Below are positions 1 through 5,056 of a stretch of DNA of 6,016 nucleotides, piece by piece (position 1 is the stretch's first letter; each line of letters opens with the position of its first letter). The stretch comes from Propionibacteriaceae bacterium (lineage in GTDB: Bacteria; Actinomycetota; Actinomycetes; Propionibacteriales; Propionibacteriaceae): assembly GCA_031255975.1 (NCBI GenBank), contig JAIRRM010000008.1, forward strand, positions 1 to 6,016, in the 5' to 3' direction. Position numbers and translations under genes: made by a program. Under the pieces are notes generated by a model. It had not been told where the DNA came from and did not search any database. It saw nothing but the letters and a program-made list of their open reading frames with translations.

Positions 1-786
1 CAGATCATCATGGCCATGGTGCAAGACATCGTGATCCGGCAGGCCGCCGCAGCAGAGGGATTGGTGCTGGACTCGGCGAACGTCGAGGTTCAGATCTCGC
101 AGGCCAGGGCCGAGGCCGGTGAAGAAGGTAACGCCTGGGCGGAGCGGTTACGTCAGTGGGGGCTCTCCTCCGAAGATGAATACCGTGATCGACTGGAGGT
201 GCGCGATCTCGCCGCGCAGTTACGTAATCTGAAGACGCCGCCGGTGGCACCGGCAGAGGATGAGTTGCGGGCATATGTCGAGGCGAACGCCGCCAGGTAC
301 GCCGGGCGTAGGTCGTCCCGTATCCTGCTGCTGCGCACCGTCGGCATGTCAGAGGAAGATCTGTTGGCGCACGCCTTGAATATCCGCGATCAGCTACGTT
401 GGGGCGCGGATTTGGGGACGGTGGCAGCCGAGTACACGCGCACCACAAACGGTTCCACTATGAACGGCGATATGGGTTGGGATGCCATGAACTCATCCTC
501 CCCGGAGTATCAGGCCGCCCTGAATGGACTCTGGCCTGGGGAAGTGTCAGAGCCGGTGGTCAGCGAGGCCGGGGTGACGATCATCAAATGCACCGATATA
601 TACGTGCTGCCCGAGGACGGGATGGTGGTGTACGAATGGGTGCCCGAGGGACTCAGACAGATGCTGTCGGATCAGATGGCGGTGCAGATGCAGGAGAACT
701 CCTATCGCAGTTACATCGATGGGCTGATCCGGAACGCCGTGGTCGTCATTGAGCCGATGCCCGCGGGGTTGCCGTACGCGGAGTGA
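1..786 (+). CDS. PrsA/SurA-like foldase (SurA_N plus degenerate parvulin domain), 5'-truncated by window edge
   Basis: This is probably an extracytoplasmic chaperone or peptidyl-prolyl isomerase-like protein that helps exported proteins fold. The frame is open from base 1 (QII, then Met at base 10), and the first visible helices already match the middle of a SurA_N domain, so the ATG at 10 is internal and the signal peptide lies outside the window. Numbering from that Met, residues 1-75 form the helical chaperone part, and residues about 100-197 match a rotamase (PpiC) domain: SRILLLRT, then a helix, then FAKLA-like LGTVAAEYT, then NGDMGW, then GEVSEPVVSEAGVTIIKCTD. Residues 205-245 form a C-terminal helical extension. 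Family parvulins normally carry His in the HIL motif and in the GYHIIK motif; here these are Arg104 and Thr190, so isomerase activity is doubtful. The stop is TGA at 784-786, followed by a stem-loop. Family assignment is fairly secure; the client proteins are unknown. Confidence 0.8.
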   Translation, partial: QIIMAMVQDIVIRQAAAAEGLVLDSANVEVQISQARAEAGEEGNAWAERLRQWGLSSEDEYRDRLEVRDLAAQLRNLKTPPVAPAEDELRAYVEANAARYAGRRSSRILLLRTVGMSEEDLLAHALNIRDQLRWGADLGTVAAEYTRTTNGSTMNGDMGWDAMNSSSPEYQAALNGLWPGEVSEPVVSEAGVTIIKCTDIYVLPEDGMVVYEWVPEGLRQMLSDQMAVQMQENSYRSYIDGLIRNAVVVIEPMPAGLPYAE

Positions 787-803
787 ACCCGTTTTTTAGT
801 TTT

Positions 804-841
804 CGGTTTGGGGCCGCGCCTTAGAGGGCGTCCCCAAACTG
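804..841 (+). terminator. Stem-loop terminator after the foldase gene
   Basis: GTTTGGGG (806-813) pairs perfectly with CCCCAAAC (832-839). After a two-base CC bulge, GCGCC (816-820) pairs with GGCGT (827-831), leaving a six-base loop. C804 and G841 can extend the stem. It begins 17 bases after the stop codon, and only a short TTTT (845-848) follows, so it is a weakly T-tailed terminator. It should separate foldase transcription from the downstream surface-protein gene. Confidence 0.65.
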
Positions 842-1138
842 TCATTTTGAGTGGGCTTTGGTATTTCGCGGCACCGGTTGTTAAAGCCGTCAATTCTGAT
901 TTCGCTGGGGGAGTATTGGCGCGTTCGGATTGGCGTTACTTTGTGCCGCTTTTGCGTCAGTGGGACCATACGAAGGGCGTAGTAGCGGATGGCTTAGTAT
1001 GAAAATTATCCTGTTTTCATGAATAGTGAAGATAATAATGATTCGATAAAGGGTAAGTATCGCTATTTTTTCTTCCAGCGTAAAGCGTTCGGTTTAGCTG
1101 CGTAAGTAGCTAGGGTCGGAAATATTACAGCGAACCCC
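842..1138 (+). promoter_or_regulatory. Non-coding stretch with AT-rich probable promoter region for the surface-protein gene
   Basis: No convincing gene lies here. Positions 842-998 show no structure that I can name. Positions 999-1070 contain 19 G or C in 72 bases (26%), far below the flanking coding DNA, as expected for a promoter or regulator-binding region. Possible -10-like elements include TAGTAT (995-1000), GATAAT (1031-1036) and TATTAC (1123-1128). None has a good TTGACA-like partner at 16-18 bases, so I do not assign a start site. A weak CGATA/TATCG stem (1044-1048 with 1058-1062) is followed by six T (1066-1071). Confidence 0.4.
999..1020. promoter_or_regulatory. Inverted repeat ATGAAAA-N8-TTTTCAT, candidate operator
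   Basis: Seven bases (999-1005) are perfectly complementary to 1014-1020 around an eight-base spacer, in the AT-rich part of the region upstream of the surface-protein gene. A dyad of this size and spacing suits binding of a dimeric regulator. No regulator family can be named from the sequence. In such AT-rich DNA a chance dyad is possible. Confidence 0.35.
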
Positions 1139-1219
1139 ATGAGACGGATGTATCCCCTGCTGGAAGGACCACCTTCTCGTCATGTTGCAGCCGCTCGTCG
1201 GATCGGAGGTTATCGATGA
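1139..1219 (+). CDS. Possible 26-codon leader peptide overlapping the surface-protein start (ATGA)
   Basis: An ATG at 1139 opens a 26-codon frame that begins MRRMYPLLEG and ends ARRIGGYR. Its TGA (1217-1219) overlaps the ATG of the surface-protein gene as ATGA, the arrangement typical of translational coupling. The downstream gene's GGAGG lies inside its last codons. The peptide is basic, with six Arg, and matches no family I know. There is no good Shine-Dalgarno sequence before 1139. A leaderless start is conceivable because TATTAC (1123-1128) lies about ten bases upstream, but this is speculation. Upstream in frame there is a TAA at 1103-1105 and no other ATG or GTG start. It could easily be a chance ORF. 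Confidence 0.25.
   Translation: MRRMYPLLEGPPSRHVAAARRIGGYR
1162..1210 (+). promoter_or_regulatory. Candidate translational switch: CCTTC pairs with an upstream GGAAGG or with the Shine-Dalgarno
   Basis: GGAAGG (1162-1167) can form a hairpin with CCTTCT (1172-1177) over the four-base loop ACCA, counting one G·T pair. The same element, ACCTTC (1171-1176), is complementary to GGAGGT (1205-1210), the Shine-Dalgarno of the surface-protein gene, also with one G·T pair and a 28-base loop. The two pairings exclude each other, so the upstream hairpin would free the ribosome site and the downstream one would hide it. This is seen only as base-pairing potential, with no known riboswitch recognised. The short stems could be chance. 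Confidence 0.3.
1205..1209 (+). promoter_or_regulatory. Ribosome binding site GGAGG for the surface-protein gene
   Basis: GGAGG ends six bases before the ATG at 1216, an ideal spacing. It decides the start in favour of 1216 over the in-frame ATG at 1297 (Met28), which has no such site and would cut off the charged n-region of the signal peptide. Confidence 0.85.
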
Positions 1220-1350
1220 AGGTGTTTTCGCGCCGTAACTACAACACTGCCGGATCTACGCGATCTGGCACCGCGCCCCTTCAGTTCAAACGCGGCATGT
1301 CCGCGGTATTGATCGCGGTGTTGGGGCTGAGCCTTGCGGGAGTAAGCGCT
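1216..1350 (+). other. Signal peptide of the surface protein
   Basis: The first 45 residues comprise an extended positively charged n-region with Arg/Lys at 2, 6, 7, 16, 25 and 26, then the hydrophobic stretch MSAVLIAVLGLSLAGV, then a small-residue site VSA before SGG. Long n-regions are common in large Gram-positive surface proteins. The exact cleavage site is inferred. Confidence 0.75.
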
Positions 1351-4300
1351 TCTGGCGGCCCAGTAGATCGAAATAAGGTGAATGCGAACGTTCCCATGAT
1401 TACTTTGCTGGGTGGTGATCCGGCATTGGGAGCTGTTGACGAATCGGTGCTGGCTGCTGTTCCATCGCCCTTGGCGACGCAGCAGTGGTTAGCGGTGGCC
1501 GTAGCTGTGAAAGCAGGAGCTAGCGGTTCTGCCACCAACCCAGTGACTGATTCATTGATAAATGGCGGGTTCTCCACAACGTATCTGGTGCAACCAGGCG
1601 CGTCGCAGCACACCGTCCCGATAATGAACTATCAGGTGGCCGACGGCTCGCCCACCACGGCGGCGTTCCGGTTCTACGGCCCGAACGATACCTCCATTAC
1701 CGAGGGCGAGATGCTGGGGTATGCGTTCACCACAGTGCGTATCGGCGCCAGCTATGCCTACCGAACCAGCGATGATATGCAGGCCGATTGGGATGCTGGC
1801 AGTGACGTGCCGTTGGCCGATTGTGTGATAGCGCCGACAACCGCTGGTTGCCACCTCAGCGCGGTGTACGCCAGGGTGAACGGTGGCGAATGGCAGCCGC
1901 TCAACGAGACTCGCACCTTTACGGTTCTAGCTGACAGCGCCATGTACCTCAATATCGAGTACACCTCGGCTCGCCCAGGTGTTGACCCTGACCCATTCAG
2001 CCAAGACGCGTCAACCGCCAATTATGACGCCGCAGCTGACCCCTTCGTAGGCGCTTTCTTCACGCCCGGTGCCATCGAAGCTGAGGTGAGGTTCGATAAA
2101 TGGGTACCGACGTACCAACGCCCGGAGATCTCGCGTATCGACACTATGGTAACGGTTTCCGGTGTGCCAGGCGATGACATCACCCTGCTGCAAGCCGACG
2201 CCGACGCGAGTGTTATCGTCCCGGTGGCGGATCGTCCGGCGATCGCCGTGGGTATGGGCTGCACCGATGTGCGATGCGACCCGGCGGCCACGCCAGATCC
2301 TGAGCAGCGGAAGTTCCTGCCTAACGACGAAGCGCGGTTCACCATCTCGGCATCGAACGAGGCCAACGGAGCGCTGGCCTATGAGCACCCGGTGCTGATC
2401 GCCTACCTGGAACCGGATACCTTCTCGATGGCTCATGATGATTCCGGTGAGCCGATTCATGCGGTTTATATCGTGGACTCGGCGGGTAATCGTAGGCCTT
2501 ACGCGGGCACGGTCAACTATAAGGAATACGGTTCGGTTGGAATCTGGGGGCTACCTGATCTCGCGTTGGCCGCGACGGAGAAGGTGCAAGTAGACTTCAC
2601 CGTCGTCATCGCCGGGGTGTGGATTGATGCTCAGCCGACCAACTTCGCGTATGCGACTTCAGGTAAGCTGCCGCTACTGCCCAGCGACAAATATCCGACG
2701 GGGGCGGCCATCGATGGTATTTCGGGTTGCTTCCCCGTGTCAGATTTCCAGCATTGCGGTGATCGGGTGTATGACCAAGACGCTCCGGGGGCATATCCCG
2801 ATATCGCGTCTTGGCGTGCCGAGGACTGGGCGCGGTTGACTGCTCTGGGGTCGTTTAATCCTCAAGACTATGGGCTATTCGTACGTGCCGAGACGGATAG
2901 TTTCGGCATCAGCCCCAGCGGCGTCGTAAACCGGGGTATCTTTTTAAAGATCAATGACGGCCCGTTTACGGCGACCGCGACCCCGCAGCAAATTAACTTT
3001 GGGGATGAGGTCACTTTCCGGCTGGCGGTGCAGAACGATCAGGCGGCAGCGGTGAGTCCGGTTAACAGCATCACCAATATCCGTTTTGTGAATGTGTTGC
3101 CGTATCTGGGTGATGACCGCGACACTGCCTGGAGTGATGAACTGCGTGACATATGGCGCTATCAGGACGGGTCGCTCAGGGTATATACCCTTGCGGATGG
3201 TGACTTGGCACCGGAGGTTTATACGGTTTCATCCGAAAGCAGCGACCCACTGGGTGTGGATGCAACCATCGCGGGCTGGCTCCGCGGAACCCTGACTGGC
3301 ACCGCTGGCATGAGCGCCGACGCCACAAGTTTCTTTGTGAATCTGGGCGACGCCGTGGCTGAGGGTGCCGCCGTGGCTGGCAGCGGTTTCTTACTGCCTC
3401 CAGGCGGGGTGTTGTATCTGGAATACACCATGAAGCTTGCCGATTGGCAGGACGGTTACGCTGATCTGCTGGCAGGCGACGCCGTGAAGACTGCTTTTAA
3501 TGACTTCCAGATGAACTTCCAGAGTGTCACTTCAGCGGGAACGCTTAGTGAGGACATCTTCCTGGAATCCAACGTTGTGGCGTTGCGGGAGTGGGGGCGG
3601 GGATTCATTGCTCGCGGTAGAGTTTGGGAAGACACTAGTTTCAACGGGATACGGGAGGACGATGAAATTGGCATTCCCGGTATTCCGATGAGGCTGTCGC
3701 AGAGATTACCCGGCGAAACCGTCTGGACACCGACACCTCAGCCGGACGGGGTGACGTTCCCGACTGAAACCGATGCCAACGGCAAATACAGCTTCGAGGA
3801 GTTGCCGTTCTACGAAGGCTCCATACTTATCGATTATCGGGTGTGTTTTGGTTTCCCAGAGACGGGCGACTGGATGTTTACGGAGCATAGGGTGAACGGT
3901 TACGGCCTTGCGGGGTTCGACCCCCGCGAGTCCTGGGTCTACCAGACCACGGATGGTGACAATGTCGCCGGATGCAGCGACACGCGTTCATTCGTCTATG
4001 ACTCGGAGTATGCCCTGAATGTGATCAACGCTGGCATGTATCAGTTGGGTTCGCTTGGGGGCGTGATCTGGGAGGATTTGAACGGCAACGGTGTTCGGGA
4101 CGACGCTGACGCGCCATGGCCGCACAATGTGACCGATACCACGGTGACACTGACCGGCACCAATACGAGTGGCATCTTTGTGCAGCAAACGGTTGCGGCC
4201 GATGCCGCCACGGGCGCTTTTAATTTCGCGGGTCTGAAGACTGCTGCCGATCCCGGTTACACGGTGACTTTCGACAGGAGCGCGGTGAGAGACGCCGATG

Positions 4301-4983
4301 TTCACTTCAAGTGGGCACCGACCGGCCAGGGCACGGCTGCCACTGATTCCGATGCTGACTATGGCTCGGACCCGTTTGCCGCTGGGGCCACGGCCGTCGT
4401 CGCGTTCCCGTACGGCTCTGTGATAGATGATCTGGATGCCGGTGTGGTGCCGTACTTCCATATCGGCGGATTCGTTTGGTATGACGAGAACCGAGATGGT
4501 GAGTGTCAGGATAGTGAACGGCTCATGCCCGGTGTGGAGGTGCGTCTTTGGCGCAGAGAGCCGGCTCCCGATGGCCACTCCGAATCGTTGGTTGGTAGCA
4601 CCACCACCGACAGGCAAGGCCGTTACCTTTTCGATGAGTTGCTGTATGAACCTGGAGTGGAATACAAAGCGGTGTTTGTCAACCCGAACCCCGAGCATCG
4701 CATGTTCACTGTCGCTGGTAGGGACAACACGGCGGTTCATCCGGTTAAGTCCGCTACGGACGGTGGGCACCTTGAGGCACACACCGAATACCTGGTGGGT
4801 GCGGTCGCGCATAGTGATGACGAGCTGAACGCCGGCATGCATGGTATCGATTTTGAGGTGCGGGTGCCGACAGGTGGTTCTGTCAGCAGGGCGGCACCCG
4901 GCATGTTCCGCCCGATGTTGGCTGCTGGAATCGTCGTGGTTCTGTTTGGGGCCGCCTGGTACGGAAAACGCAGCGGCGGATGA
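1216..4983 (+). CDS. Large cell-surface adhesin-like protein with SdrD_B domains and C-terminal anchor
   Basis: A 1255-residue secreted protein, probably wall- or membrane-anchored and likely adhesive or structural. A long basic n-region (1-27) precedes a hydrophobic core (28-43), with a probable cleavage VSA|SG after Ala45. Residues 46-370 match no family I recognise. Regions 370-470 and 585-785 resemble DUF11 beta-sandwiches, for example INFGDEVTFRLAVQND followed by NVLPYLGD. Three SdrD_B/Cna-B-like domains follow at about 798-941, 946-1078 and 1082-1209, each opening with VWxD-type strands and Asp/Asn-Gly loops (DTSFNGIRED, DLNGNGVRDD, DENRDGECQD) that probably bind calcium. The C-terminus has VPTGG (1217-1221), a hydrophobic segment (1233-1250) and KR (1251-1252), the layout of a sortase signal with an atypical motif. 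Cysteines occur in close pairs (203/212, 349/354, 505/514) that could form disulfides outside the cell. No sortase gene is in the window. Its ligand is unknown. The transcript probably ends at the stem-loop just downstream. Confidence 0.85.
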   Translation: MKVFSRRNYNTAGSTRSGTAPLQFKRGMSAVLIAVLGLSLAGVSASGGPVDRNKVNANVPMITLLGGDPALGAVDESVLAAVPSPLATQQWLAVAVAVKAGASGSATNPVTDSLINGGFSTTYLVQPGASQHTVPIMNYQVADGSPTTAAFRFYGPNDTSITEGEMLGYAFTTVRIGASYAYRTSDDMQADWDAGSDVPLADCVIAPTTAGCHLSAVYARVNGGEWQPLNETRTFTVLADSAMYLNIEYTSARPGVDPDPFSQDASTANYDAAADPFVGAFFTPGAIEAEVRFDKWVPTYQRPEISRIDTMVTVSGVPGDDITLLQADADASVIVPVADRPAIAVGMGCTDVRCDPAATPDPEQRKFLPNDEARFTISASNEANGALAYEHPVLIAYLEPDTFSMAHDDSGEPIHAVYIVDSAGNRRPYAGTVNYKEYGSVGIWGLPDLALAATEKVQVDFTVVIAGVWIDAQPTNFAYATSGKLPLLPSDKYPTGAAIDGISGCFPVSDFQHCGDRVYDQDAPGAYPDIASWRAEDWARLTALGSFNPQDYGLFVRAETDSFGISPSGVVNRGIFLKINDGPFTATATPQQINFGDEVTFRLAVQNDQAAAVSPVNSITNIRFVNVLPYLGDDRDTAWSDELRDIWRYQDGSLRVYTLADGDLAPEVYTVSSESSDPLGVDATIAGWLRGTLTGTAGMSADATSFFVNLGDAVAEGAAVAGSGFLLPPGGVLYLEYTMKLADWQDGYADLLAGDAVKTAFNDFQMNFQSVTSAGTLSEDIFLESNVVALREWGRGFIARGRVWEDTSFNGIREDDEIGIPGIPMRLSQRLPGETVWTPTPQPDGVTFPTETDANGKYSFEELPFYEGSILIDYRVCFGFPETGDWMFTEHRVNGYGLAGFDPRESWVYQTTDGDNVAGCSDTRSFVYDSEYALNVINAGMYQLGSLGGVIWEDLNGNGVRDDADAPWPHNVTDTTVTLTGTNTSGIFVQQTVAADAATGAFNFAGLKTAADPGYTVTFDRSAVRDADVHFKWAPTGQGTAATDSDADYGSDPFAAGATAVVAFPYGSVIDDLDAGVVPYFHIGGFVWYDENRDGECQDSERLMPGVEVRLWRREPAPDGHSESLVGSTTTDRQGRYLFDELLYEPGVEYKAVFVNPNPEHRMFTVAGRDNTAVHPVKSATDGGHLEAHTEYLVGAVAHSDDELNAGMHGIDFEVRVPTGGSVSRAAPGMFRPMLAAGIVVVLFGAAWYGKRSGG
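3607..4842 (+). repeat. Three tandem divergent SdrD_B (Cna-B-like) domains within the surface protein
   Basis: Three units of about 130-145 residues start at residues 798, 946 and 1082. Each has a G(G/R)xxWxD strand followed by an acidic NG/DG loop. Domains one and three also keep the PGIPMRL/PGVEVRL strand and the T(D)xxGxYxFxEL segment (DANGKYSFEEL, DRQGRYLFDEL), and each unit closes with an NAGM- or DAGV-like strand (residues 938-941, 1074-1077, 1205-1208). Domain two is the most divergent. In SdrD-type proteins such B domains bind calcium and make a stiff stalk that holds the N-terminal part away from the wall. The units differ strongly at DNA level, so they are not a recent duplication. 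Confidence 0.7.
4864..4980 (+). other. C-terminal anchor region: VPTGG motif, membrane segment, KR tail
   Basis: Residues 1217-1255 have the order and spacing of a cell-wall sorting signal: a short Pro-Thr-Gly motif, an 11-residue linker, about 18 hydrophobic residues (PMLAAGIVVVLFGAAWYG) and a basic KRSGG end. The motif reads VPTGG instead of LPxTG. Processing by a sortase of altered specificity, or simple membrane retention without cleavage, are both possible. Confidence 0.6.
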
Positions 4984-4989
4984 GGTAAT

Positions 4990-5054
4990 TCGTAAGGCTC
5001 GGTTTTGGGTTCGCGTTGTATGACGGTGACGCGACCCAAAGCCGAGCCTTACGA
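4990..5054. terminator. Long stem-loop between convergent genes, probable bidirectional terminator
   Basis: Positions 4991-5016 pair with 5029-5053 over a 12-base loop, giving about 25 base pairs interrupted by one wobble pair (T5003 opposite G) and one bulged T. T4990-A5054 extends it. It starts seven bases after the surface-protein stop and ends three bases beyond the helicase stop on the other strand, so one structure can serve both transcripts. Neither side has a T-tract. Confidence 0.75.
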
Positions 5055-5056
5055 GA

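Noticed and set aside
10..12. ATG at 10 as the true start of the foldase gene
   Set aside because: The frame is open to base 1, no ribosome site can be seen, there is no signal peptide after it, and the following residues match the middle of a SurA_N domain.
8..448. 146-codon minus-strand ORF
   Set aside because: It is an antisense shadow of the foldase gene, with Arg/Pro-rich low-complexity translation and no recognisable motif.
808..1002. 64-codon plus-strand ORF
   Set aside because: It starts with TTG inside the terminator stem, lacks a ribosome site, and its product resembles nothing I know.
1031..1049. Possible Fur-like box beginning GATAAT
   Set aside because: Only the first hexamer matches the 19-base consensus well; the third matches almost nowhere. 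AT-richness explains it.
1216..1350. Tat-type twin-arginine signal (SRRNYN)
   Set aside because: The residues after RR are not the required hydrophobic FLK type, and the Arg pair lies about 20 residues before the hydrophobic core.
1216..4983. Pilin features (E-box or YPK pilin motif) in the surface protein
   Set aside because: I see neither a YxLxET-type E-box nor a WxxxVxVYPK motif, and no sortase gene is adjacent in the window.
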